From assembly GCF_021390595.1 (NCBI RefSeq), contig NZ_JAJEJR010000002.1:372001-436000 (forward strand): a stretch of DNA of 64,000 nucleotides. Reading direction: 5' to 3'. The position numbers and the translations under genes were made by a program. Below, one piece after another: positions 8,940 to 18,149 of the stretch; positions within the stretch are counted from its first letter, which is position 1; every line of letters begins with the position of its first letter. This stretch comes from Paraburkholderia sp. HP33-1. Lineage in GTDB: Bacteria > Pseudomonadota > Gammaproteobacteria > Burkholderiales > Burkholderiaceae. A model generated the notes under the pieces. It saw only the letters and a list, made by a program, of their open reading frames with translations, was not told where the DNA came from and searched no databases.

Positions 8940-11357
8940 ATGTCTGTGAAATTCATTCAGAGGAGAACGGCCGCTGCCGCGAGTATCGTGTTCATTCTGG
9001 CAGCGTGCGGTGGAAGCGATAGTCCCAACTCAGCGGCAACGGGTTCAACCCCAGCCACGACGCAGGCATCCGCGATGCCATGGATGAATACGTCACTGTC
9101 TCCCGAAGCACGCGCGGCACTGCTTGTCCCCGCAATGACGCTTGCCGATAAGGAAGAGCAATTAACCGGTTCAAATCCCGGCATCCTGCCTGAGTTGCCG
9201 CAGTGCTACGGTGCCCGGCACATTCTCGGGCTGTCGAAATACGCTATTCCGACGCTGCGGATTACCAATGGGCCCGTGGGTATCGGCCAGAACGACTGCG
9301 TTTCTACTTCCGTGACAGGCTACGCCGCCTATACGAATTCCAGTTCGGCCAAGGCGACCGCCCTGCCGTCAGCAATTGCAATGGCGGCCTCGTTCGATCC
9401 TACCGTAGCAACCCAGTTTGGCAACGTGGTCGGTGTCGAGGGAGGAAATCTGGCGCTGCACGTGTTCGAAGCGCCGGGTATGAACCTGGCAAGACTGCCC
9501 GTGGGTGGGCGCAACTTCGAGTACATGGGCGAGGATCCGTACCTCACCGGGACGATGGGTGTGGCCGAAATCCAGGCCGTGCAAGCCCGCGGCATGATCG
9601 CCATGGCCAAGCACCTGGTGGCGAATGAACAGGAAACGAATCGCATGACGATTCAGGAGAGCGTGGACGATCAAACGTTGCACGAGCTCTATATGCTGCC
9701 GTTCGAGATGGCGGTGAAATCAGGCAACGTCGGTGCCGTCATGTGTTCGTACAACTCGGTGAACGGCTTTTCGATGTGCGAGCAAAAACACATCCTCTCC
9801 GATGTTCTGCGCGGACAATGGGGCTTCAAAGGCTACGTGCAGTCGGACTTCTTCGCTGCTCATAGCACCGCGCCGACACTGCTTGCAGGCATGGACAACG
9901 AGATGCCGCTTCCGCAGAACTGGTCGCCGGCGAACCTGAATGCGGCTTTGGCCGCGGGGCAGATTCAGACCTCGGATATCGACAATGCGCTGCTGCGCCG
10001 ATATACGCAGATGTTCCGCGCGGGTATCTTCGATCGGCCCATTGCGCAGACCGCTATTAACGCGACGGCTGACGGTACGGTCGCGAAGCAGATTGGCGAG
10101 CAGTCGGCCGTGCTGCTGCAGAACAACGGGACCTTGCCGCTGAAAAAGACGGTTGGAAACGTCCTCGTAGTCGGCAAGACAACCCAGGTCTACGCCCAGC
10201 AAGCTGTTGCTGGAGGCAGCTCGGTCGGCAACTCGATGGGTTCAGGCGGTGGTAGCTCCGACGTTGTCGCCTTGTACACCGTCACGCCGGTGCAGGGCAT
10301 CAAGGACACGCTTGCCAACCTCGGTAATACCGGCGTTCAGGTCCATCTGGCTCTCGTGGACGATAACAATTCGACCGCCACGATTGACGGCGCGGCTGCG
10401 ACCATTTCCGACGTCAAGACCGCGGCGACCGGTGCTGACGCCGTGATCTTCATGGCCGGTTCCATGTCGGAGGAAGGGGCCGACCAGGCGACCTTTACGG
10501 ACTCGACGGGCCTGACGCTCGACACCGGCAAATTCCTCAATACGCTCGACTGGTATGCGCCGAAGTCGAACTCGATTACGACCTCGAGTACCGCGAAAAA
10601 CAGCAACACGCTCGCGTTGCTGCAGACCATCGTCGCGGCCAATAGCAACACCGTGCTCGTTCTGAAGGACAGTGCCGCCGAAGCGCTGGATCCCTCGATC
10701 CTCACCGGCGGGACATCCGCCGCGAGCGCGATTCTCGAGACCTGGTTCCCTGGCGAGGAAGATGGGCACATCGTCGCGGATCTGCTGTGGGGTGTCGCGA
10801 ATCCGTCCGGCAAGCTTCCTGTGACGTTCCCTCAGGTCGGCCAGGGGTTTATGGATTCGATTACGGCGTACCAATACCCAGGCGTGTCGATCAACGGAAG
10901 CCCGTCGGTTACCTACTCGGAAGCGCTCAATGTAGGCTATCGCTGGTATGACGCGATGGGTAAAACGCCGGCGTTCCCGTTCGGTTTTGGTCTTTCGTAC
11001 ACGACCTTCACGATTACCAACCCGACCGTCAGTACTGGAGCAAACGGCACTTATACGGTTAGCGCGGTCGTGAAAAACACGGGTTCTGTCGCGGGCGCCG
11101 AAGTTCCGCAGGTGTACATCGCGCTGCCGACCTCGGCGGGAGAACCGCCTAAGCGTCTGGTGGGATTCCAGAAGGTTAGTCTGAATGCAGGCGGAACGCA
11201 GACGGTGTCGATCACCATCGATCCCGCCGCGCCGAATCATCCGCTCAGTACCTGGAACAAAGATTCGCAGCAGTGGACGACCCCGACTGGTTCTTACTCG
11301 GTGTATATCGGCAACTCGTCACGCAGCCTGACTCTTGCGGGAACCATTACCCAATAA
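8940..11357 (+). CDS. GH3 glycoside hydrolase lipoprotein (beta-glucosidase/xylosidase type)
   Basis: 805 residues. A lipoprotein signal ends in ILAACGG (lipobox Cys about residue 21), followed by a Ser/Thr/Ala-rich linker, so the enzyme is probably anchored facing the periplasm or cell surface. The N-terminal barrel carries the GH3 markers FEAPGMNLAR, GGRNFEYMGEDPYLTG, AKHLVANEQETNR and YVQSDFFAAHS; D303 in SDFF is the expected nucleophile. The (alpha/beta)6 domain follows (AVLLQNNGTLPL to PSGKLPVTFP), then FGFGLSYTTF and a fibronectin-III-like domain. It releases terminal sugars from oligosaccharides; the exact sugar is not determinable. An AGGA site precedes the ATG, and a hairpin follows the stop. 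Confidence 0.93.
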   Translation: MSVKFIQRRTAAAASIVFILAACGGSDSPNSAATGSTPATTQASAMPWMNTSLSPEARAALLVPAMTLADKEEQLTGSNPGILPELPQCYGARHILGLSKYAIPTLRITNGPVGIGQNDCVSTSVTGYAAYTNSSSAKATALPSAIAMAASFDPTVATQFGNVVGVEGGNLALHVFEAPGMNLARLPVGGRNFEYMGEDPYLTGTMGVAEIQAVQARGMIAMAKHLVANEQETNRMTIQESVDDQTLHELYMLPFEMAVKSGNVGAVMCSYNSVNGFSMCEQKHILSDVLRGQWGFKGYVQSDFFAAHSTAPTLLAGMDNEMPLPQNWSPANLNAALAAGQIQTSDIDNALLRRYTQMFRAGIFDRPIAQTAINATADGTVAKQIGEQSAVLLQNNGTLPLKKTVGNVLVVGKTTQVYAQQAVAGGSSVGNSMGSGGGSSDVVALYTVTPVQGIKDTLANLGNTGVQVHLALVDDNNSTATIDGAAATISDVKTAATGADAVIFMAGSMSEEGADQATFTDSTGLTLDTGKFLNTLDWYAPKSNSITTSSTAKNSNTLALLQTIVAANSNTVLVLKDSAAEALDPSILTGGTSAASAILETWFPGEEDGHIVADLLWGVANPSGKLPVTFPQVGQGFMDSITAYQYPGVSINGSPSVTYSEALNVGYRWYDAMGKTPAFPFGFGLSYTTFTITNPTVSTGANGTYTVSAVVKNTGSVAGAEVPQVYIALPTSAGEPPKRLVGFQKVSLNAGGTQTVSITIDPAAPNHPLSTWNKDSQQWTTPTGSYSVYIGNSSRSLTLAGTITQ

Positions 11358-11370
11358 AGTCGTTTAGTTC

Positions 11371-11410
11371 GCCAGAGTCTGATCAGGTGTGATTCCTGAT
11401 CAGACCTGGC
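11371..11410 (+). terminator. Long hairpin after the GH3 gene
   Basis: Stem GTCTGATCAGG/CCTGATCAGAC around a TGTGATT loop is extended by GCCAG/CTGGC outside one bulged base, giving about 16 pairs. No T run follows, so it may end transcription only weakly or act as a 3' stabiliser. Its arm GATCAGAC also resembles the GntR operator core. Confidence 0.55.
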
Positions 11411-11474
11411 GCGACACCTGTGCCTTTGGCGGTCGCTCGCTAAAGTGCTCGAACCAACGTAAGTGGTCCGCTCA

Positions 11475-12293
11475 ATGACAGTACTATCACGATGGACGTT
11501 CGCACTTGTGCTCGGTGCAACGCTCTCCCTGGCGACGGGGGCGACAGAGAAACCTTTCGTCACGGTCAACGGCAAACCGGTTTCTCAGACAGACGCTGAT
11601 TTGTATATCGGACAGGCGCATGCCCAAGGTTTTTCCGATTCCCCACAATTGACCGACCATGTCCGGGACGAACTGATTCGGCGCGAAGTCGTCTTCCAGC
11701 AGGCGCAGAAAGTTGGCTTCGACCGGAACCCGGAAGTCGCGGCACGTGCCGAGGCGGCCCGGCAAAAGATTCTCGTTCAGGCGCAGGCGACGTGGGAGAT
11801 CGAGATCGTCAGAGCGTACATGCAGGACTTTCTGAAGAAGAACCCTGTGAGTGACGATCAATTGAAGGCGATGTACAACGACATGAAGTCGAAAGGCGGC
11901 AGCACTGAATACAAGGTCCGCCATATCCTCGTCAAAGATGAAGGTGAGGCAAAAGACATCATTGCGAAGCTCAACAAGGGGGCGTCGTTCAGCGACCTCG
12001 CGAAGGAATCAATCGATTCCGGTTCAAGATACAACGGCGGAGATCTGGGCTGGATCACGTCCAGCAAGGTGGTCAAACCGTTCGCCGACGCAGTCTCGCA
12101 TTTGCACAAGGGCGAATATACCCAGGCTCCGGTTAAGACCGGATACGGCTTTCATGTCATCGAAGTGGATGACACGCGCCCGTTGCAGGTTCCGTCTTTC
12201 GAAGAAATGAAGCCGATGCTGTACCAGCAGGCACAAGCCGAACTCGTCGACAGAATGGTGAAGAACCTTAGAGCGAAAGCAACCATTCGGTAA
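11475..12293 (+). CDS. PpiC/SurA-type periplasmic peptidyl-prolyl isomerase
   Basis: 272 residues. A signal peptide (RWTFALVLGATLSLATGA) is followed by a helical chaperone-like region and a parvulin domain from about residue 140: YKVRHILVKDEGEAKDI, ASFSDLAKESIDSGSRYNGGDLGW and TGYGFHVIEVDDTRP are diagnostic. Such proteins help fold exported proteins in the periplasm. It lies between two secreted polysaccharide-degrading enzymes, so a dedicated folding role is attractive but unproven. I took ATG 11475 rather than the in-frame GTG at 11463, because it gives a standard signal peptide; both are weakly supported by ribosome sites. Confidence 0.9.
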   Translation: MTVLSRWTFALVLGATLSLATGATEKPFVTVNGKPVSQTDADLYIGQAHAQGFSDSPQLTDHVRDELIRREVVFQQAQKVGFDRNPEVAARAEAARQKILVQAQATWEIEIVRAYMQDFLKKNPVSDDQLKAMYNDMKSKGGSTEYKVRHILVKDEGEAKDIIAKLNKGASFSDLAKESIDSGSRYNGGDLGWITSSKVVKPFADAVSHLHKGEYTQAPVKTGYGFHVIEVDDTRPLQVPSFEEMKPMLYQQAQAELVDRMVKNLRAKATIR

Positions 12294-12376
12294 GCGACCG
12301 AATCACGTCTGTCATCCTTGGGATGCGGCAAAGAGCCTGATGAGACGGCGTCAGGTCTCTTCGTCCAACCCATTTG

Positions 12377-12416
12377 CTCCCCGTTCTCTCATCCGGATCG
12401 GGGAGTGTTTTTATTC
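12377..12416 (+). terminator. Rho-independent terminator after the PpiC gene
   Basis: Stem CTCCCCG (12377-12383) with CGGGGAG (12399-12405), followed by TGTTTTTATT. A weaker hairpin (12331-12361) lies just upstream. Confidence 0.8.
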
Positions 12417-12455
12417 GCGTCGATTCGCGTTGATTCGAATACTCAACTCTTGCCC

Positions 12456-12597
12456 GTGGCAAGCACGACGTGCTCGCGTACGCGGAAGATCCGTGCGGCG
12501 CGGAGAACGGCTACTCGGGCCGCGAAGTGATGGCCTAGTTCCGCCGCGCGACCGGCCTGCCGACGGCGACCAACATGATCGCGACCGACTGGCGTCA
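12456..12597 (+). pseudogene. gudD fragment A (internal duplicate with a stop codon)
   Basis: About 142 bases align without gaps to gudD 7760-7901 at an offset of 4696. I count only two differences by eye: A to G at 12459 and G to T at 12536. The second turns the GAG codon of the MAEFRR motif into an in-frame TAG at 12536-12538. The segment encodes the [16 protein letters not shown] and [10 protein letters not shown] active-site strands. Neither edge continues into gudD-like sequence. It cannot make a functional enzyme and looks like a recent partial copy. Confidence 0.9.
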
Positions 12598-12693
12598 AGC
12601 ACTTTGTTCCTGCGTGCGCCGCTACCTATTAAAGCCCTTTGAATTTCGTAGCAGACCAGAAGCGAAGATTGAGCGCTAAACGGAAACATCGTA

Positions 12694-13056
12694 TTAGCGC
12701 GTCTCCGGACCTGTAAAAAGGGTGGCGTGCGGTCCCCCTACGGTAAATGAGAATTGGCGGGTAGCGACCTGATACGCCTTGATGTTGGTGACAGGTTTGT
12801 TGTCGATCGTCACGGACATGTCTTGAATTCGGTCAGCCCAAAGCTCCGCATTTGCGTGCTGGCCTGCCGCCGTAGGTGCAGTGAAGGGGAGGCCGTCATC
12901 CGTACGATTTTGGATCATCAGGGACTGGACCGCGTGGAAGCCCAATGTCAGACGCTGCTCGTCGAGAACCAGCAGAAGATCAACGGTCTTCAGGCGCTGC
13001 TCTCCAAAGCCCACGTCGTGCCCGCGAAAACGTGTCAGCAGGAGATTCACGCTCAT
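12694..13056 (-). pseudogene. Possible truncated hypothetical protein
   Basis: A 120-codon frame from ATG 13056 (MSVNLLLTRF) to a stop at 12694. The C-terminal part, with LWADRIQDMSVTIDNKPVTNIKAYQVATRQFSFTV, resembles a family of secreted Burkholderiales hypothetical proteins that normally continue with a further conserved segment ending in a beta-rich tail. Here it stops early (TGPETR). I therefore read it as the broken remnant of such a gene; the resemblance is from memory. The opposite-strand frame at 12754-13068 has no recognisable features. Confidence 0.35.
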
Positions 13057-13102
13057 TGCGCCGCGTAAGTTAATAGATAGAAACACTTACTCTGAACAAT
13101 TT

Positions 13103-13208
13103 GCATTCTTGTAACGAATTCATGTAATTTGTAAGACATCTCGTGATATGTCACCAAGATGTTTTAGCTGAAGCATTCTTGTAAGACCTATAGGCGCGGT
13201 TGTACAAC
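13103..13208 (+). promoter_or_regulatory. Repeat-containing promoter region of the GH28 gene
   Basis: This AT-rich stretch contains GCATTCTTGTAA twice (13103-13114 and 13173-13184, 70 bases apart) and the overlapping element TTGTAAGAC twice (13129-13137 and 13179-13187). A perfect palindrome GTTGTACAAC at 13199-13208 lies 31 bases before the start codon and nearly fits the FadR-type GntR consensus. The composition differs sharply from the coding DNA around it. Confidence 0.5.
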
Positions 13209-13239
13209 ACCAAAAGGTTTCAACTAGAAAGGAAAAGTA

Positions 13240-15627
13240 ATGACTTTGACGTCCATGCGCCTGACAGCGCTTGTAAGCACAGTCGCTGTGCTTACAGCCG
13301 CTTGTGGTGGCAGTAATTCGAATTCGACGGCTGCCGCGCCTGCTGCAGCGTCAGCCCCGGCACCTGCAATCTACAAGGTAGGCGTCACGACAAGCGATGC
13401 AGATTTGCCTGCTGCTCCCCAGTTGCCGACTGCAGCACAGACTTGTGCTGGTGGTGACCTGTACGCCAGCAATTACCTCGTGCGTCAACCGGATGGTTCG
13501 TTGACCCCTGAAATGGACGATGGCAAGACTGCAGTGGCTGCAGCTTCGCTGGCTAGCGGTGTCAGCGAAACTGTTGCCGGGTACAACCCTGACCAGGCGC
13601 GTATTCAAGCTGCTCTCGACGCGTGCGGTGCATACGTAGACAGCAAGGTCGGGGCGGCAATTGCTACTCAAGACGCTTCGGACGCAGCAGCAGAGCCCGC
13701 AGTCTCGGCGTCGAATGCTGTTATCCCTGCTGGTTCGTCGGCTCAGACGTTGAATGCATCGCAGTTCCACGCAGACAAGTTCGCAGTCGTGTTGCACGCT
13801 TCGAACAACGGGGCAGGTAACTCGTTCATCACAGGCCCGCTCACGCTGCCGTCTGGCGTCACGCTCGTGATCGACACCGGGGTCACCATGTACGCTACGC
13901 GTGACGTGATGGCCTATATGCCTGGCTTGCCATACAAGAATGGCACGCTGGCAGCAGGCCTGCCGACAGCCCCTACTGTTGCTCAGCCTTCGGTTGGCAA
14001 GTACTGCGCGAACGTAGCAACGCCGTCGAATGTCGCGAACGCAAGCTCGTCGTCTAACATGTCGAGCGGTTCGTCGTCGAACTGTGCTGCGCTGATCAGC
14101 GGTGAATACCTCGTGAACTCGGCAGTTATGGGTGGCGGTAACATCGACAGCCGTGGTGCTTCGGAAATCGTTTCGACGGACGCTCTGTATCCGCTGATGC
14201 GCGCCGACTTGACGTGTACGAACACGTACTACTCGTACAACCTGGGTCAGCAAGCAACGAACGGCACCCCGTGTGATGACGGCGGCACGACTGTCGACCT
14301 GACGTCTGATGCTCGCCACATGTCGTGGTGGGATCTGGCATGGCTCGGCAACATGGTCGAAAACGGCGAGACTGGCGTTGGTTCGCAGTCTGTTTTCAAA
14401 ATGATGGTGTTCTCGTATGTCAAGAACCTGACGGTTGCTGGCGTGACGATGAACAACAGCGCGAACTATCACCTCGTGCCGCAAGGTGTTGATGGTCTGA
14501 CCGTCTGGGGTGCGAAGATTCAGACCCCGTCGCTTTCGGCAACGGCTAACCCAGCTGGTAACGGGAACCCGAACTACCTGGGTATGCTCCCGACTATCAC
14601 GACGGCGAAGAACACCGATGGTATCGACCCTGCGTCGATGAGCAAGCCGGGTTTGAACAAGCTGATGATCGGTAGCGGTAAGAACAACTACTCGACTGCT
14701 GGCTCCGTGACGTTCGACGGCTACATGAAGAACACGGTTATCGCGTACAACTACCTCAGCGAAGGCGATGACAACGTGAGCCCGAAGGGTTCGAACAACC
14801 CTCTCACGTCGTTCACGTCGTTCAAGGATTCGAATAACAATCCTATCTACGGTACGTTCGACGGTGTTTCGACCGCAGCGACAGGCTATGGCATCGACGG
14901 TGACCGCAACAAGGCTACGGATCGTAAGTACGGTTTTGTGATCGCTCACAACCATATCTACTATGGTCATGGCGTCTCGATCGGCAGCGAAACGAATTCG
15001 AACGTGCGTAACATGCACGTCTATGACAACTCGTTTGACGGTGGTGAAACGGCTCTGCGTATCAAGTCGGACTGGGCGCGCGGTGGTCAAGTGAACAACA
15101 TCGACTACCACGACATCTGTATCCGTAACGCTGGTACGGCTATCCTCGACACCCCGTACTACTCGACGAAGGCTCTTCCGAGTGCTGGTGCTGCTAACGG
15201 TGGCGCTAGTGGCAGTGTTGCTCCGCTGTATCCGAACTTCACCGCGATCACAATGACGGACATCAAGATCATGGGCTCGACGGCGCTGACGCTGCAGGGT
15301 TTCCAGGCGAACAACGGCTACACGTGGGCAGATGGCACGACGAACCCGCAGTTCCCGCTCGGTCTGACGCTGAACAACGTGCTGGCTGATTCGCCGAATA
15401 CCATCGCGACGACCTCGTCGGACGCAAACATCGTAGCTAACAACACGAACCTCCCGATTTTCCAATCGACGGCTAATCGTGTGAACATCACGGGTACGAC
15501 TACGAATGCAGTGCCTTCAACTTACACGGTCGATTGCTCGAATGCGTTTGTCGATTTCCCCGGGATTGGCACGTCGTCGCCTTCGGGTCAGACGTGGCCG
15601 GGCCAGACTGCAGCTGCAGCACAATAA
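13240..15627 (+). CDS. GH28 polygalacturonase-like lipoprotein
   Basis: 795 residues. A lipoprotein signal (LVSTVAVLTAACGGS) and Ala/Ser/Pro linker come first, then a long beta-helix. All four GH28 catalytic motifs are present in order: NTDGID (458-463), EGDDN with D510/D511, GHG (576-578) and RIK (607-609). The family hydrolyses alpha-1,4 bonds of pectate and related galacturonans. It is longer than typical bacterial GH28 enzymes, with an extra N-terminal region of about 160 residues. Codon use is unusual for this window: serine is mostly TCG and many codons end in T (GGT, GCT, CGT), suggesting a different origin or selection for high expression. It is flanked by gudD fragments. The ribosome site is AAAGGAAAA. 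Confidence 0.93.
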   Translation: MTLTSMRLTALVSTVAVLTAACGGSNSNSTAAAPAAASAPAPAIYKVGVTTSDADLPAAPQLPTAAQTCAGGDLYASNYLVRQPDGSLTPEMDDGKTAVAAASLASGVSETVAGYNPDQARIQAALDACGAYVDSKVGAAIATQDASDAAAEPAVSASNAVIPAGSSAQTLNASQFHADKFAVVLHASNNGAGNSFITGPLTLPSGVTLVIDTGVTMYATRDVMAYMPGLPYKNGTLAAGLPTAPTVAQPSVGKYCANVATPSNVANASSSSNMSSGSSSNCAALISGEYLVNSAVMGGGNIDSRGASEIVSTDALYPLMRADLTCTNTYYSYNLGQQATNGTPCDDGGTTVDLTSDARHMSWWDLAWLGNMVENGETGVGSQSVFKMMVFSYVKNLTVAGVTMNNSANYHLVPQGVDGLTVWGAKIQTPSLSATANPAGNGNPNYLGMLPTITTAKNTDGIDPASMSKPGLNKLMIGSGKNNYSTAGSVTFDGYMKNTVIAYNYLSEGDDNVSPKGSNNPLTSFTSFKDSNNNPIYGTFDGVSTAATGYGIDGDRNKATDRKYGFVIAHNHIYYGHGVSIGSETNSNVRNMHVYDNSFDGGETALRIKSDWARGGQVNNIDYHDICIRNAGTAILDTPYYSTKALPSAGAANGGASGSVAPLYPNFTAITMTDIKIMGSTALTLQGFQANNGYTWADGTTNPQFPLGLTLNNVLADSPNTIATTSSDANIVANNTNLPIFQSTANRVNITGTTTNAVPSTYTVDCSNAFVDFPGIGTSSPSGQTWPGQTAAAAQ

Positions 15628-15688
15628 CGGAGTCGTTGGTGTAGAGATGATCGTCGGGTAACTGACGATTAAAAAAAGCCCTGACTAG

Positions 15689-16097
<409 letters not shown>

Positions 16098-16098
16098 T

Positions 16099-16365
16099 TC
16101 AGAACCAGTCCTGGACATTCAAATTATGCGGAACGGGATTTGGACCGGGATTGGTGATCGTAATCGTGTAATTCAGACCGTTATTGGTCGCGATCACACC
16201 CTGATTGACGATCACGAGCACGTCGCTGCCGATCACATCGTCGATGATGTTTGGAGCTTGAACAACGACACCTCCGTCGAGCCCGCTGCCGATTGTCGTG
16301 GTCCAGGTGACCGTTTCCTCCGGCTCCAAAGTGAAAAGCCCGCCTACTGAACGATGTTGAGCCAT
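16099..16365 (-). CDS. Small conserved hypothetical protein
   Basis: 88 residues starting MAQHRSVGGLFTLEPEETVTWTTTIG and ending NPGPNPVPHNLNVQDWF. It is rich in beta strands and Asn, with no signal peptide or membrane segment. The shape (an Ig-like or jelly-roll strand pattern, ITITNPGPNPV) suggests a small beta-sandwich, but function is unknown. It precedes another small gene with a one-base gap, and both follow the patatin-like gene on the same strand, which suggests a three-gene unit. Confidence 0.65.
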   Translation of the reverse strand: MAQHRSVGGLFTLEPEETVTWTTTIGSGLDGGVVVQAPNIIDDVIGSDVLVIVNQGVIATNNGLNYTITITNPGPNPVPHNLNVQDWF

Positions 16366-16607
16366 GGTGTTGGGGCCTCCAATGCTCGCCTTGGGAACAT
16401 GTGAAGATCATATTCCATTCCAGCGGTAATGGATGTCGAACGGCCGCTTCTGGCTGTACACGGTCCGATGCTGATCCGACGACGGGGACTATCGTTATCT
16501 CCCCGGCTGCATCCGGCAGAAGGCGACCCGAAGCGGTCTACCGACATATCCATATATCGACGGCTCCTTGCGCGGGCGGTCATTCAGGGTCCTTATCTGG
16601 GCAGGCG
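16366..16607 (-). other. Spacer between the patatin-like gene and the small genes
   Basis: 242 bases with no frame that looks coding. It may hold a separate promoter for the two small genes downstream. Confidence 0.4.
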
Positions 16608-17747
16608 TCAAACTCGTCTTTTATCGGTTACGTCTACATCCGCGCTGTAGACGGTCAATCCTTCTATTGGGTCCATCGGTGCGTCCCATGGGTGTGCGGC
16701 AATGGCCCGCATTGCTGCTTCATAGCCCGCGCGCTGTCGGGAAGCAATGCCGGCTGGGGTGAAATCGATATCCTTCAACTGGTCGTCCCCGCCCAGGCGG
16801 GGTGCGGCAAGTTTGATCATACGCATGGTGGTCTGGCACCCCCAGGCGGCAAGCTCCTGGACTTCGGACGAGGCGCGCTCGGCTTCCGGCAAGCGCTTAA
16901 CCAGTTCGCGGATCACATGGCGCAGACGGTGTATCTGCTGCTGACGCTCGATGTGACTGTCGGTGCGACTGGCGTACTGGATGTCCTTTTGCCGTTCCGA
17001 GATCTGCCATATGCTTTCGGGCTCTGGGCCGATCGGGTTCCACACCTGTACCGAGAAGATGACTGAACTCTTGCGGGGCTTGTCATCCAGCACCACCTCG
17101 ACCGGGGTGTTGGAATAGACGCCGCCGTCCCAATACGGTTCTCCGTCAATCCGCACTGCCGGAAACGCGGGCGGCAGCGCGCCCGAGCTCATGATGTGCG
17201 AGACATTCAGCCGCTGGTCGCGCGAGTCGAAGTAGCGCATCGCGCCCGTGCAGGCGTGAACTGCGCCCACGGTCAGTCGCGGATGCCCGGCGTTGAGCAG
17301 ATCGAAGTCGACCAGCGAACTAAGCGTATCGCGCAACGGCGCAATCAGGTAATACGACGCTCGATCCACGCCGAGCCGGGCGAGCGGCCCGAGCCAGGAT
17401 GCCGGATTGGGCTGGAAGAATCCCTCGATGCCGCCGGCGATGATCATCCATTTTGCAAAGATTTTGTCCCAGCCTGGCAAGGCAGCGGGCACGTCCAGGC
17501 GGGTGCGGTCGGTCACCTGGTTCCAGAATTCCGCCAGCCGTCGATAACGGCGCTCCGGTGGATTCCCGGCGATCAAGGCTGCGTTGATCGCGCCAATGGA
17601 GGTGCCGATCACCCAATCCGGCTGTATGCCCGCTTCGTCCATCGCCTGGTAGACACCCAGCTGATACGCGCCCAATGCGCCACCACCCTGAAAGACGAGT
17701 ACGACTTGCCCGGGCAACTCCATACGCGCTGGCTGGTTCACTCTCAT
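16608..17747 (-). CDS. Patatin-like phospholipase with DUF3734 C-terminus
   Basis: 379 residues. The patatin fold is clear: oxyanion loop GGGALGAYQLGV (about 22-33), the nucleophile elbow GTSIG (about 48-52) and the catalytic Asp in YWDGGVYSNTP, forming the Ser-Asp dyad that hydrolyses acyl esters of phospholipids or related lipids. The C-terminal third (QKDIQYASRTDSH, LRHVIRELVKRLPE) matches the DUF3734 extension seen in proteobacterial patatins, some linked to polyhydroxyalkanoate metabolism. There is no signal peptide, so it is likely cytoplasmic. ATG 17747 follows GAGGC at proper spacing. Two small genes follow downstream on the same strand. Confidence 0.92.
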   Translation of the reverse strand: MRVNQPARMELPGQVVLVFQGGGALGAYQLGVYQAMDEAGIQPDWVIGTSIGAINAALIAGNPPERRYRRLAEFWNQVTDRTRLDVPAALPGWDKIFAKWMIIAGGIEGFFQPNPASWLGPLARLGVDRASYYLIAPLRDTLSSLVDFDLLNAGHPRLTVGAVHACTGAMRYFDSRDQRLNVSHIMSSGALPPAFPAVRIDGEPYWDGGVYSNTPVEVVLDDKPRKSSVIFSVQVWNPIGPEPESIWQISERQKDIQYASRTDSHIERQQQIHRLRHVIRELVKRLPEAERASSEVQELAAWGCQTTMRMIKLAAPRLGGDDQLKDIDFTPAGIASRQRAGYEAAMRAIAAHPWDAPMDPIEGLTVYSADVDVTDKRRV

Positions 17748-18149
17748 CGATTGCCTCGCTGATCTTTTCGTTAGCGCGACCTAGGTAAGGCGCCCCACGC
17801 GCAGTTTCGCCGTTGGGGGCAGCGGTACGCGGGACGAGCGCGAATCGATTGCCAGGATGGCATCCTGTTTCCTTGGCGTTGCGTGACGGCGTGCGACGAT
17901 GGAACCCGAATGCCATTAGCAAGTGTAGGCGATCACCGCACACTTACCTCCGTTTCATCTGGCGACTCTCGAGCGTTGAGCGCCGCCTGAAACTCAGTAA
18001 CTATTGGAGTCCGAATTGCCAGCGATGTTCGCTAAAAAGGCAACTGAGCGCCGGGCCCTCAACGTCGCGTGGCCCGCTGGGAACACGAAGCTGTTCTGTC
18101 CGCAAGCGGCCTCCCCGCAAATCAGCGAAGAACTTTTTTATTCGAATGG
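17748..18149. other. Intergenic region between two minus-strand genes
   Basis: About 400 bases with no frame that looks coding and no clear terminator. It should contain the patatin promoter. Base composition is near the local average. Confidence 0.4.

Noticed and set aside
11463..11474. GTG 11463 as start of the PpiC gene
   Set aside because: ATG 11475 gives a cleaner signal peptide; the ribosome evidence is weak for both, so this is only a preference.
15649..15668. Hairpin ATCGTC...GACGAT after the GH28 stop as its terminator
   Set aside because: It is followed by A rather than T on the + strand; the hairpin at 15697-15739 with a T run is the better terminator.
16344..16583. Minus-strand frame between the patatin and the small genes
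   Set aside because: Arg/Ser-rich without motifs; it overlaps the start of the next small gene and looks like noise.
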